This document shows, piece after piece, positions 9,078 through 18,294 of a stretch of 64,000 nucleotides of DNA (the first letter of the stretch is position 1; every line of letters begins with the position of its first letter). Below the pieces are notes generated by a model. It was not told the DNA's origin. It worked only from the letters and a program-made list of their open reading frames with translations, and did no database searches. Source of the stretch: Methylaequor sp045563055. GTDB lineage: Bacteria; Pseudomonadota; Alphaproteobacteria; Methylaequorales; Methylaequoraceae. The position numbers and the translations under genes are program-made. The stretch lies in assembly GCA_045563055.1 (NCBI GenBank), contig JBJKUR010000016.1, positions 8,573-72,572 of the forward strand, in the 5' to 3' direction.

Positions 9078-10403
9078 ATGATAGGTTTGCTAGATTGTAA
9101 TAATTTTTATGTTTCCTGTGAAAGGTTGTTTAACCCAAAATTAATTGGAAAACCAGTAGTAGTACTTTCAAATAATGATGGGTGTATTATTGCTCGATCT
9201 AATGAGGCAAAAAGTTTTGGAATTAAAATGGGAGAACCTCTATTTAAAGCTAGAAGAATCCTAGAAAAAAATAAAGTTATTATTTTATCATCGAATTATT
9301 CTATTTATGGAGATATCTCAAACAGGATTATGAATATTCTAAAAAAAGACTTCCCTGAGGTTGAAGTTTATTCAATAGATGAAGCATTTTTTAGTTTACA
9401 TAAAATAAATAATAGAGAAAAAAAATGTGCAGATTTAGTAAATAAAATAAGGAGATGGATAGGAATACCAGTTAGTATAGGAATAGGAAAAACCAAAACA
9501 CTTGCTAAAATAAATAACAGAACAATTAAAAAATATAATAAATATAATAAATTAATTTTTAATCACAGAAATGTTTTAGAATTAAAAAAAAAATCTGATT
9601 TAGAGTACGTATTAGAAAAAACAAATATAGAAGATGTGTGGGGAGTAGGACGTAGACTGTCTATTTTCTTAAGGCAATATGGCATTAATAGTGCTCACGA
9701 CCTAAGAGATGCAGATGACAATTTTATTAGAAAAAAAAAGGGTGTTGTATTACAAAGAACAATACTAGAACTTAGAGGTATAAAGTGTAATTATATTGAA
9801 AAAGAAAAATCTATTAAAAAATCAATATGTGTATCAAGATCGTTTGGAATAAAACTTAGACATTATAGCAATATTAGACGTGCTCTAATTGTTTATGTTG
9901 AAAAAGCTACATCAAAGTTGAGGATGTATAATCTATTCTGCAAAACAATAACTGTTTTTTTGAAAACATCTAAATACGAAAAGAAAATATATTCGAATAG
10001 TAAAACATATAATTTAATAGAACCAACTATTGACCTAAGGATAATTTGGAAAATTTCCGATCAATTACTAAAAGATATTTTTAAAGATTCATTTTTGTAC
10101 TCTAAGGTTGGAATTATATTGTCAGACTTTTATAATGAAGAATTTATTCAAAAATCATTAATTGACGATGAGTGTGAAAATAAAATACTTAAGAAAAATC
10201 AACTTAAAATTATGAAGTTGATTGAAAATATTAACAATAGGTACGGATACGGAAAAATAAAGCTTTCTTCAGATTGTAATGAAGACTTTTTCTCTAATAA
10301 GAAACAAAAAAATGAAAATTTAACATGGCAGATGAAATCAGAATATCGTTCGCCTTGCTATACAACAAGATGGTATGATATACCAAAGGTTAAAGGAAAT
10401 TAA
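9078..10403 (+). CDS. umuC: UmuC, catalytic subunit of translesion DNA polymerase V
   Basis: Y-family DNA polymerase that copies past lesions when bound to UmuD'. It has 441 residues. The N-terminus IGLLDCNNFYVSCERLF holds the first metal-binding aspartate and steric-gate region. VYSIDEAFF around residue 97-105 carries the second acidic pair, and GIGKTKTLAKI is the conserved fingers/palm segment. The helix-hairpin-helix region (VWGVGRRL) and little-finger domain follow. The C-terminal part with SPCYTTRWYDIP resembles other UmuC tails. Its stop overlaps the next small gene by one base (TAATG). Confidence 0.95.
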   Translation: MIGLLDCNNFYVSCERLFNPKLIGKPVVVLSNNDGCIIARSNEAKSFGIKMGEPLFKARRILEKNKVIILSSNYSIYGDISNRIMNILKKDFPEVEVYSIDEAFFSLHKINNREKKCADLVNKIRRWIGIPVSIGIGKTKTLAKINNRTIKKYNKYNKLIFNHRNVLELKKKSDLEYVLEKTNIEDVWGVGRRLSIFLRQYGINSAHDLRDADDNFIRKKKGVVLQRTILELRGIKCNYIEKEKSIKKSICVSRSFGIKLRHYSNIRRALIVYVEKATSKLRMYNLFCKTITVFLKTSKYEKKIYSNSKTYNLIEPTIDLRIIWKISDQLLKDIFKDSFLYSKVGIILSDFYNEEFIQKSLIDDECENKILKKNQLKIMKLIENINNRYGYGKIKLSSDCNEDFFSNKKQKNENLTWQMKSEYRSPCYTTRWYDIPKVKGN

Positions 10404-10624
10404 TGAACGAAAAAGAACAAAAGAAAATAGCCTCAGCAATAGTATTAAAAGCAAGAGAGGAGTGCAGGTTAAAAGAAATAAACCCGTACATAGCAATAGG
10501 AGCATTTATTGATGAAACAATAAGAGAGCTTTCATTAACTAATTCAGATGAGAAGATAGCCAGTTTTTTGAAAAGTATTGCAGGAAAAGTAAAGCTTGGG
10601 TTATATCGTAAAAAATCAGACTGA
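10403..10624 (+). CDS. Small unknown protein co-transcribed with umuDC
   Basis: A 73-residue charged, mostly helical protein that I do not recognise. Its ATG overlaps the umuC stop by one base, so it is almost certainly the third gene of the SOS operon. There is no signal peptide, membrane segment or cysteine cluster. Its last 9 bp overlap the 3' end of the convergent gene. The tail IAGKVKLGLYRKKSD is basic. A regulatory or polymerase-associated role is possible only by position. Confidence 0.7.
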   Translation: MNEKEQKKIASAIVLKAREECRLKEINPYIAIGAFIDETIRELSLTNSDEKIASFLKSIAGKVKLGLYRKKSD

Positions 10625-11005
10625 TTTATATTTTTTTATTAAATTATCTATTTCCTTATATCTAGGCTCATTATTCTTGATCTTTGTAAGGAGTGATTTG
10701 GCATTTTTTGATAATTTTTTTTCAACCTCAAAGCTATTTGATTGACATAAAACTCCTTTGGAATTTTTCTCATAACGACCTGCAAGATTATAAAATGTTT
10801 TCATGGATCTTCTTGAGACATTTTTTAATACTTTCATTCTTAGATTCTTAGGATAAGCTTTATCAAGTGATCTTTGGTCAGAAAGACCATTTACAACAAA
10901 TTTTTTTAATAGATCATATGCTTTGAATGAAATAACATTCTTTTCATTAAAATAAGTTTTGTTAATATGATATTTTGCTTTATTATAAAGTTTGAATAAT
11001 TTCAT
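10616..11005 (-). CDS. Unknown basic protein
   Basis: A 129-residue lysine-rich protein with no family I recognise. It has no signal peptide or membrane segment; hydrophobic residues are spaced as in an alpha-helical soluble protein, and one cysteine lies near residue 89. It is convergent with the small SOS-operon gene (9 bp overlap) and divergent from the SHOCT-like membrane gene. The fixed codon pattern over its full length and its compact placement between neighbours support a real gene, but the function is unknown. Confidence 0.6.
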   Translation of the reverse strand: MKLFKLYNKAKYHINKTYFNEKNVISFKAYDLLKKFVVNGLSDQRSLDKAYPKNLRMKVLKNVSRRSMKTFYNLAGRYEKNSKGVLCQSNSFEVEKKLSKNAKSLLTKIKNNEPRYKEIDNLIKKYKSV

Positions 11006-11058
11006 TATAACAATATAATGTATTATTTATATGATGTAAACACAATATGTAGTTATTA

Positions 11059-11433
11059 ATGAGTGAAATTAAAAATCTGATTGATCTAGAGAAATTAACA
11101 AATCTTCTTCCATTTTTTCGTGATTCTATAAATATTTATATAATTTTCATCATTCTTTTTATTACGATAGTTTTAATAATCGCGGTATTTTCCAAGTCTG
11201 ATCCAAAAGAAACAAATTCCCATAAACATAGAAAACAACCAAATCTAGATGATATAGTCGATACAAAGGCAATAAAAGTAAGTGATGATAATGAATTTGT
11301 AGATGTTTTAGTTGCAATAGAAGAAGAAATGATAGCAATAAGAGAACTTTATGTTGGAGGCTATATAAGTAAAGGTGTATATATATCGGAGACGGATAGG
11401 CTCTATGAAAAAGCAAAAATCTTTGGAATTTAA
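11059..11433 (+). CDS. Membrane-anchored protein with a SHOCT-like C-terminal helix pair
   Basis: A 124-residue protein with one strong transmembrane segment at about residues 22-45 (IYIIFIILFITIVLIIAVF), then a polar linker and a C-terminal stretch of about 35 residues. The pattern IRELYVGGYISKGVY..ETDRLYEKAK resembles short SHOCT-type modules (leucine/aromatic, glycine, isoleucine, then a second helix). I place it at the cytoplasmic membrane. It lies just upstream of the acidic protein gene at 11480 in the same direction and may be co-transcribed. No function is known. Confidence 0.6.
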   Translation: MSEIKNLIDLEKLTNLLPFFRDSINIYIIFIILFITIVLIIAVFSKSDPKETNSHKHRKQPNLDDIVDTKAIKVSDDNEFVDVLVAIEEEMIAIRELYVGGYISKGVYISETDRLYEKAKIFGI

Positions 11434-11479
11434 AAATCTTTTTTAATTAAATTAATTGAAATTATACTAAAAAAACTTT

Positions 11480-12145
11480 GTGACAAAATTTATTGAACAT
11501 CTTCATAGTAATATTGTTGAAATTGCTTCAAATAATTTATCTAATAATGAAAATAATTTTGAAGAAAGTTTCCAAAATTCTTTAGATGAAATATCTAACT
11601 TTATGCAAAATATAGACTTCAATAATGATATAACCCTCGATGTAATAGATTCTCTAAAAAGTAAATTTAATGATCTTGTCCAAAATGGAGTTTCACCAAA
11701 GGAAGCATATAAAGAATCATTCGAAACATTATCTGATATATTAAATTCGTCAATTTCAAATGAATCTTTAACAAATATTTCAAATAATGATGAAGATCAT
11801 TACGATTTGAGTTTCGCTAATTCATCTGTAAATGATAAGTCTTTGTTAATTGATGATGCTATATCACAAGGTATGTCTGTTGAAGAGGCAATCCGTTTTG
11901 TAAACAACCAAGTTAATCCCTCTAAAAGTGAAGAATTTGGTCCTTCCAATATTGCAGATTCTGGAAATTTCAACACAGTAAACGAAATGTTAACCAAATC
12001 AGAAGATGAAATTAATCTAGATAAAATTGAAGCAGATATGGATGAACAAGCTAATAAAGTCAGTGTGGATAAATCTGATCATACGGATAACTCCTCAACT
12101 ATCGATACCTATAATGAAAATTTAGAAGATGACGATATAAGCTAG
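11480..12145 (+). CDS. Unknown acidic protein, low complexity
   Basis: A 221-residue protein very rich in Asn, Ser, Asp and Glu, beginning at a GTG codon. No domain is recognised and there is no signal peptide. Two short related segments (GVSPKEAYKESFETL near residue 77 and GMSVEEAIRFVNNQV near 135) look like a repeated helical motif of the pattern G-V/M-S-x-E-E/A-A. The C-terminal third is probably disordered. It lies 46 bp after the SHOCT-like gene and may form an operon with it. Confidence 0.55.
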   Translation: MTKFIEHLHSNIVEIASNNLSNNENNFEESFQNSLDEISNFMQNIDFNNDITLDVIDSLKSKFNDLVQNGVSPKEAYKESFETLSDILNSSISNESLTNISNNDEDHYDLSFANSSVNDKSLLIDDAISQGMSVEEAIRFVNNQVNPSKSEEFGPSNIADSGNFNTVNEMLTKSEDEINLDKIEADMDEQANKVSVDKSDHTDNSSTIDTYNENLEDDDIS

Positions 12146-12216
12146 TTAAGATAAAGCTATCGGAAATATTAATATATTCAAGATTTTTTCTTTTCAAATA
12201 TGATATCTTCTAATTT

Positions 12217-12969
12217 ATGAAAGAAATAACTAAAGTCTACAAGAAACTCTTATTTAATTTTAAAAATAAGATAGATATCGATAATAAATCAATTGATAAC
12301 ATGTCACTTGATGAGTTATTCAATTATTTTGGGACAGACAAAGGGACGAAAGTTATTAACCCATATTTACATGAATCAAAAGAAATATTAGGTCATGGAT
12401 TTGCAAAGTTCTATGAAAAGAAACTATCAAAATTTAGATATGACATATTTAAAATCTTAGAGATAGGAACATGGGAAGGTGCTTCAACTGCCGCTCTTGC
12501 AATTTTTTTTCCTAATATAAAAATTTACGGCCTGGATAAAAATTTCAGGTTTAAATTCAAATCAAAAAGGATGTTTTTTAATTATTGCAATATTAATGAT
12601 GTTAAAGATTTAGAAAATTTTTCCTCAAAACATTCAACTGAGAAGTTTAAAATAGTTATAGATGATGCCTCTCATATTTTAACAGATATGATTAGAAGCC
12701 TTAAGTTTTTCTTTAAATATGTAGAAAATGGTGGATATTTCATAATTGAAGACTTCAATGCTCCTGTTTATTTCAAAAGTCTTAACGACTCAAATGGTAA
12801 AGAGATTTTAATGAATAAGATCTTTAGTAATATCAATAAGAAAATATTTTTTAAATCATCAATTTTAAAAAAAGAGGATCAAAAATTTCTTTTTCAAAAC
12901 ATCATTAGTATAGATATATTTAAAGGCAAGACGAAAATGTCAGACATAGCATTTATACAAAAGAAATGA
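12217..12969 (+). CDS. Class I SAM-dependent methyltransferase, macrocin/sugar O-methyltransferase-like
   Basis: A 250-residue protein. The segment LFNYFGTDKGTKV near residue 32, LEIGTWEGASTAALA (motif I, SAM-binding loop), YGLDKN (motif II) and IVIDDASH (motif IV) match the group of MycE/TylF-like sugar O-methyltransferases. GGYFIIEDFN is the expected motif V/VI region. The substrate is probably a sugar or glycan, but there are no glycosyltransferases next to it, so this is inference. It is a single gene with 71 bp upstream and 205 bp before katG. Confidence 0.78.
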   Translation: MKEITKVYKKLLFNFKNKIDIDNKSIDNMSLDELFNYFGTDKGTKVINPYLHESKEILGHGFAKFYEKKLSKFRYDIFKILEIGTWEGASTAALAIFFPNIKIYGLDKNFRFKFKSKRMFFNYCNINDVKDLENFSSKHSTEKFKIVIDDASHILTDMIRSLKFFFKYVENGGYFIIEDFNAPVYFKSLNDSNGKEILMNKIFSNINKKIFFKSSILKKEDQKFLFQNIISIDIFKGKTKMSDIAFIQKK

Positions 12970-13174
12970 TTTTAACTTTCGACTGTGATTTAGAATGGTT
13001 CTAATTAATTAGCTTATATTCATTGAATAATCTTAAAGAATCGTTACTATAAAAATATTGAAAAATATAAAAATTTTTACATATTTATATTGTGGAGATG
13101 AATGATTAATAAGTTTTACGCATTAATTCATTGCATCTTAAAAATTGATATATTAAGAAAGGACCAAAAATATT

Positions 13175-15301
13175 ATGGATGATGTAAGTAAATGCCCAGT
13201 AATGCATGGATCAGCTACAAATAACAAAGGTGTGAGCACCTCGAACAAAGACTGGTGGCCAAACCAGCTTAACATAAACATTCTTCATCAACACGATAAG
13301 AGATCTAACCCTATGAGCCCTGAGTTTGACTACAGGAGTGAATTCATGAAGCTAGATTTCTTTGCTTTAAAAAAAGATTTAAACGATTTAATGACTGACT
13401 CTAAAGACTGGTGGCCAGCGGATTACGGTCATTATGGCCCTTTTTTTATAAGATTAACCTGGCATGCAGCTGGCACATATCGAACCTGGGATGGAAGAGG
13501 TGGAGGTGGAACCGGCGATCAAAGATTTGCCCCACTGAATAGTTGGCCAGATAATGGTAACCTTGATAAAGCTAGACGTTTGCTATGGCCTTTGAAGCAA
13601 AAATATGGAAGTAAAATAAGTTGGGCAGATTTATTTATACTTGCAGGAAATGTTGCCATTGAATCCATGGGAGGTAAAACATTCGGTTACAGTGGTGGTC
13701 GTCCTGATATATGGACGCCCCCGGAAGACATTTATTGGGGAAAAGAAAATGAATGGCTAAAAAACGAAAGATACACAGGTGAACGTGTTTTAGAGACTCC
13801 ACTTGGAGCTGTTCAAATGGGCTTGATTTACGTGAATCCTCAAGGACCCGATGGAAACCCTGATCCAAAAGCTAGTGCTAAAGATATCAGGGAAACCTTT
13901 GCAAGAATGGCAATGAATGATGAAGAAACTGTTGCACTTACTGCTGGTGGACACACTTTTGGTAAAGCGCACGGAGCCGCTCCGGAGAGCAATGTAGGGC
14001 CAGAACCCGAAGGTTCACCAATTGAACAAATGGGTTTCGGTTGGAAAAATGTTCATGGTATTGGAAAAGGTGGAGATACTATTACTAGTGGTATTGAAGG
14101 CCCTTGGACAACAAACCCGACTAAATGGGATAATTCTTATTTCGAACTTTTATTCAAATACGATTGGGAATTAGTTAAAAGCCCTGCTGGAGCTTTTCAA
14201 TGGCACCCAATAAACCCTGATGAAAGTGATCTAGCTCCAGATGCTGCAGACACATCAAAAAAAGTTACAACAATTATGACTACTGCTGATATGGCAATGA
14301 AAGAGGATCCTGATTACAATAAAATTTCTAAGAGATTTCTTCAAAATCCTGACCAATTTCAAGATGCTTTTGCTAGGGCATGGTTCAAATTACTTCACAG
14401 AGATATGGGTCCAAAATCTAGATACCTTGGTCCAGAAATTCCTCAAGAAGATTTAATATGGCAAGATCCTATTCCTAATGGAAATGACTCTTTTAACATT
14501 AAAGAAGCAGAAAATGAAATATCATCTTCAAATCTTTCAATACAAGAATTAGTTGAAACAGCATGGGCAAGTGCTTCAACATTCAGACACACAGATATGA
14601 GAGGAGGTGCTAATGGAGCAAGAATTCGTCTTTTACCACAAATAGAGTGGGAAGTTAATAAACCAGATCAGTTAACTAGAGTAATTAAAGTTTTAGAGAG
14701 TATTGCAATTAAAGTGAATGCCTCTCTTGCAGACATTATTGTACTCGCTGGTAATTTAGGAATTGAAAAATCTTGTGGTGTGAAAGTTCCTTTTAAACCA
14801 GGTAGAGGTGATGCTATTCAAGAGGATACAGACATTGATTCATTCAAGGTCCTAGAACCTTTAGCAGATGGATTTAGAAATTATCAAAAACAAGAATTTA
14901 AGGTAAGTCCTGAAGAAATGCTTTTGGATAAAGCACAACTTCTTGGATTAACAGCTCCTGAAATGACAGTTTTAATCGGAGGTTTTAGATCATTAGGAAT
15001 TAGCAACGATAATAACGGTGTCTTTACTAGTGATATCAATAACCTATCTAATGACTTCTTTACCAATCTGTTAGATATGAATTTAGACTGGAAAGCTTCT
15101 GGAAAACTTAAGTTCGATGGTATCGATAAGACTTCAGGTGAAAAAGTTATGACTGCATCAAGAGTTGATTTAGTTTTCGGATCAAATTCTCAACTTAGAG
15201 CAATAGCTGAAATTTATGCGTGTGATGATTCAAAAGATTTATTTATCAATGATTTTATAACTTCATGGAATAAAGTAATGAATGCTGATAGATTCGATTA
15301 A
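13175..15301 (+). CDS. katG: Catalase-peroxidase KatG
   Basis: Bifunctional haem enzyme that destroys hydrogen peroxide. It has 708 residues with both the active N-terminal and degenerate C-terminal peroxidase domains. Distal site: Arg93, Trp96 and His97 in RLTWHAAGTYR. Proximal haem ligand: His260 in AGGHTFGKAHGA. The Trp-Tyr-Met crosslink needed for catalase activity is present as Trp96, Tyr219 (GLIYVNPQGP) and Met286 (EQMGFGW). No signal peptide is seen, so it is cytoplasmic. A good ribosome-binding site (AAAGGA) precedes the ATG. Its base composition is richer in G+C than nearby genes, as expected for a highly expressed or acquired gene. No OxyR or Fur site could be defended in the 205 bp upstream. 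Confidence 0.97.
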   Translation: MDDVSKCPVMHGSATNNKGVSTSNKDWWPNQLNINILHQHDKRSNPMSPEFDYRSEFMKLDFFALKKDLNDLMTDSKDWWPADYGHYGPFFIRLTWHAAGTYRTWDGRGGGGTGDQRFAPLNSWPDNGNLDKARRLLWPLKQKYGSKISWADLFILAGNVAIESMGGKTFGYSGGRPDIWTPPEDIYWGKENEWLKNERYTGERVLETPLGAVQMGLIYVNPQGPDGNPDPKASAKDIRETFARMAMNDEETVALTAGGHTFGKAHGAAPESNVGPEPEGSPIEQMGFGWKNVHGIGKGGDTITSGIEGPWTTNPTKWDNSYFELLFKYDWELVKSPAGAFQWHPINPDESDLAPDAADTSKKVTTIMTTADMAMKEDPDYNKISKRFLQNPDQFQDAFARAWFKLLHRDMGPKSRYLGPEIPQEDLIWQDPIPNGNDSFNIKEAENEISSSNLSIQELVETAWASASTFRHTDMRGGANGARIRLLPQIEWEVNKPDQLTRVIKVLESIAIKVNASLADIIVLAGNLGIEKSCGVKVPFKPGRGDAIQEDTDIDSFKVLEPLADGFRNYQKQEFKVSPEEMLLDKAQLLGLTAPEMTVLIGGFRSLGISNDNNGVFTSDINNLSNDFFTNLLDMNLDWKASGKLKFDGIDKTSGEKVMTASRVDLVFGSNSQLRAIAEIYACDDSKDLFINDFITSWNKVMNADRFD

Positions 15302-15339
15302 AGGTAATTAAATAATAACTATACAATCGATAATTTATC

Positions 15340-15642
15340 CTATATCACGACAGTGAATCCTTCAAAAACTGGATGGCCAATATAAACACCTTTATGTTGG
15401 CCTGCATTTTTATGAGCTTTTCTAAAAGAGTCAGATTTTGTCCAATTTGTGAATGTATCTTCTGATTCCCAAGTACTGTGCGATGCATAGAGAGTAAAAT
15501 CTTCATTCGACTCACCCTTAATTAAATTAAATTTTTTAAATCCAGTAACTTTATCTAAGTGAGATTCTCTATTTTTCCAAATGCTTTCAAAAATCTCTTC
15601 TTTACCTTTAACAATCTTAAATCTATTCATTGCTATATACAT
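15340..15642 (-). CDS. Antibiotic biosynthesis monooxygenase (ABM/HmoA-like) domain protein
   Basis: A 100-residue single-domain protein of the dimeric alpha-beta barrel class. MNRFKIVKGKEEIFESIWKN at the N-terminus and the STWESEDTFTNWTKSDSFRK stretch are typical of IsdG/HmoA-type haem-degrading monooxygenases and of related ABM proteins. The start at 15642 is supported by an AAGGAG ribosome-binding site. It is convergent with katG. Haem degradation or peroxide-related chemistry is plausible, but the family is diverse. Confidence 0.78.
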   Translation of the reverse strand: MYIAMNRFKIVKGKEEIFESIWKNRESHLDKVTGFKKFNLIKGESNEDFTLYASHSTWESEDTFTNWTKSDSFRKAHKNAGQHKGVYIGHPVFEGFTVVI

Positions 15643-16090
15643 TAATTTCTCCTTAAATATTAGTTAATGCTTAATTAATCTTTAAACAAATTAAATTCAG
15701 TAATATTTATAATATAAATAATATAAGTTCAGATAATAAATCAATAAAATAGTATAATATAATTTAATAATTGTTTAAATAATTTAGTAAAAGTAGCATT
15801 GTGAAACATGTAGAACCTCTTTTTTAATATTAGGCTTTATCTTTTATCTTAGCGCTACTGAAAAATGATATTAAAGACCAATAATCTATATACTCTGGTC
15901 GTTTGTCTAGATTTAAATTTGTTTTGGGACCTAATGAAAATCCACAATGAATATGAAACAACAAGGTAGTAAAAGTTTGAGGGCAATACCACGATACCAT
16001 GTAAACAAATTTAAAATAGAATAAGGCCTCACAAAGCGGCTTGTTGATAGTTAGAGTTTAATTAATAGGTGGAATAAATTTCTGTTGATT
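15643..16090. other. Intergenic region, no gene seen
   Basis: About 450 bp, very AT-rich from 15650 to 15800. It must contain the promoter of the ABM gene (minus strand) and the terminator of the oxidoreductase gene (minus strand). I found no convincing ORF, RNA gene or strong hairpin. A weak inverted pair sits around 16022-16045 (AAGGCC then GGCTTG), which may act as a terminator. Confidence 0.4.
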
Positions 16091-18250
16091 TTAAATTCTT
16101 ACTACTTCGACTAGATTATCTGAAAAAGTTGGAGCATTACCCATGTCAGCTAAATTTGCTGAACTTATACTATTTACTGTACCTTTATTTAATTGTCTCC
16201 AATACCCAAGGGATGAAACAACAATACCTTCCGATACATCTTCAGTAACTTGAGCAACTCCTTCATATGAGCCTCTGTCATTAAAAACTTTCACTCTATC
16301 TCCCTCAGATATTCCTCTTTTGTGTGAGTCAACTTTACTAATTAAAACAGATTGTTCACCCTGAACTCTTTGTTTATCTTCCATATTTGCATAACAAGAG
16401 TTCAAAAAAGCGTGACTTTTTGGGGAAATAATATTTAAAGGATACTTGCGAGCAAGCTCTGGATTGGTATCTTTATTCTCAAATTGTGGAACATAGTCAG
16501 GAAGAGCAGGGAGATCCTGTCCAGGCTGATAATCATCATACATTTGCCTAAATGGTCCAGCAACAAAATTTGTAACACCTTTTATACTAAATTCACATTT
16601 GCCAGACTCTGTAGGAAAATTTCCATGTTTATGAGGTGCTCTAGTATCTTTACAACCTACATTCAACCTTGCATATCCTTTCTTCTTTAGAAGGTCCAGT
16701 GAGATACCTTCACAAGCCGGAGCATCCCAATCAACGTAATTTTCTAGACATTTTTCATCACTCCAAGAAAATTGTTCCTCATTAATGTTCATCTTTTTTG
16801 CTAATCTTCTGAAAATTTCATAATTTGTTAGGGCCTCACCAGGTGCATCAACACATTTTTCATTATAGGTCAGATACAAATGTCCCCATGATAATATCAT
16901 ATCTTGGTGTTCTGCACCCATTGTTGCTGGTAATAAAATATCTGCATATGATGCTGTATCTGAAATAAAATGTTCTGCTGAGACCAAAAATAAATCTTCT
17001 CTTTGCAATCCTTGAACTATTTTATCAGTCTCTGTTGCTTGCGTTACTGGGTTTGCATTCCAACACATCATTGACATTATTGGTTTTTCTTTATCAATAT
17101 TCTCACCAAGAAGAGCTCTTCCAATTTGAAGTGCGTTTACTACTCGTGTGCCTTTAGGTATTAAATCTGGTCTACATATCACATCAAATTTGTAAGGATG
17201 TTCCCAAACAGGGAATTGTGTGATTCCGCCACCTACATGTTTCCATGACCCAGTAAGTGCGGGTATACAAGTCACAGCTCTTATTGTCTGTCCTCCACCA
17301 TGATGTCTCTCAAGCGCAACACCAATTCTTATTCCAACAGGTTGTATAGTTGAAATTTCATGAGCAAGTTTTTTAATATCTTCTTCATTTATCCCAGTGA
17401 TTTTGGATGCCCATTTTGGCGTTTTATTTTTTACGTGATTTTTTAGTTGGTCAAAGCCATTTGTATAGTTTTTTACGTAATCCTCATCAGTTAGATTATT
17501 ATAAATAATATGATTAATTAGTGCTACAGCTAAAGCTCCGTCAGAACCAGGCTTTGGCTCAATATGCCAATCTGCTTGTTTAGCTGTTCTTGATTTATAT
17601 GAATCAATAACAACAACTTTAGCACCTCTTTTTTTAGCTTCTTGAACAATGGTCCAATGATGAAGGTTTGTGCTTACACTGTTACATGCCCAGATAACTA
17701 TATATTTACTATGAATATAACTTTCAGGATCTAAGCCTGCAGTCGGGCCTATAGTGGTTAACCATGCTGTACAAGATCCTTCTCCACAGAAAGTCCTTTC
17801 ACAAACGGTTGCTCCTAAAGCATTAAAAAAAGAGTCTCCGCCATTTAAACCGTGAACTAAGCCCTGATTTCCAAGATAACTGTAAGGAATTATGGATTCT
17901 GGACCGTATTCTTTAATTAAAGACTTCCACTTATTTGATATAGTGTCAAGTGCTTCGTCCCAGCTAATTTTTTCAAATTTTTTTTCACCCTTTTTACCAA
18001 TCCTTTTATGAGGATATAACAATCTGTCAGGATGATAATGCCTTTCCTCGTAGTCTTTGAGTTTGACACAGAGGACGCCGTTTGTCATCGGATGCTCAGC
18101 GTTTCCTTTTACTCCAATTAATTTATTGTTTTCCACCTCATAAACCATTGCACAGGTATCAGGGCAATCATGAGGGCAACCTCCAAAATATTTTTTAACG
18201 GAATAATCGTCCAACTTACTTTCTCCACAAAGTAATTTATCATACACCAA
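16091..18250 (-). CDS. Molybdopterin-dependent oxidoreductase (DMSO reductase superfamily)
   Basis: Large catalytic subunit of a molybdenum bis-MGD enzyme, 719 residues. The N-terminal 4Fe-4S motif is C-x3-C-x3-C-x27-C (GGCPHDCPDTCAM, then GVLCVKL). The residue following TFCGEGSCTAW is in the position expected for the Mo-coordinating region, and the C-terminal dinucleotide-binding domain includes ISPKSHAFLNS and HKRGISEGDRV. No twin-arginine signal is present, so it is probably cytoplasmic and soluble. No electron-transfer subunit or Moco gene is adjacent. Related single-subunit enzymes act on S-oxides or are uncharacterised; the substrate is unknown. Confidence 0.85.
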   Translation of the reverse strand: MVYDKLLCGESKLDDYSVKKYFGGCPHDCPDTCAMVYEVENNKLIGVKGNAEHPMTNGVLCVKLKDYEERHYHPDRLLYPHKRIGKKGEKKFEKISWDEALDTISNKWKSLIKEYGPESIIPYSYLGNQGLVHGLNGGDSFFNALGATVCERTFCGEGSCTAWLTTIGPTAGLDPESYIHSKYIVIWACNSVSTNLHHWTIVQEAKKRGAKVVVIDSYKSRTAKQADWHIEPKPGSDGALAVALINHIIYNNLTDEDYVKNYTNGFDQLKNHVKNKTPKWASKITGINEEDIKKLAHEISTIQPVGIRIGVALERHHGGGQTIRAVTCIPALTGSWKHVGGGITQFPVWEHPYKFDVICRPDLIPKGTRVVNALQIGRALLGENIDKEKPIMSMMCWNANPVTQATETDKIVQGLQREDLFLVSAEHFISDTASYADILLPATMGAEHQDMILSWGHLYLTYNEKCVDAPGEALTNYEIFRRLAKKMNINEEQFSWSDEKCLENYVDWDAPACEGISLDLLKKKGYARLNVGCKDTRAPHKHGNFPTESGKCEFSIKGVTNFVAGPFRQMYDDYQPGQDLPALPDYVPQFENKDTNPELARKYPLNIISPKSHAFLNSCYANMEDKQRVQGEQSVLISKVDSHKRGISEGDRVKVFNDRGSYEGVAQVTEDVSEGIVVSSLGYWRQLNKGTVNSISSANLADMGNAPTFSDNLVEVVRI

Positions 18251-18294
18251 GTTTTAAAAAAAATAAATTAAAAAAACAATTTTTTTTTAACCAA

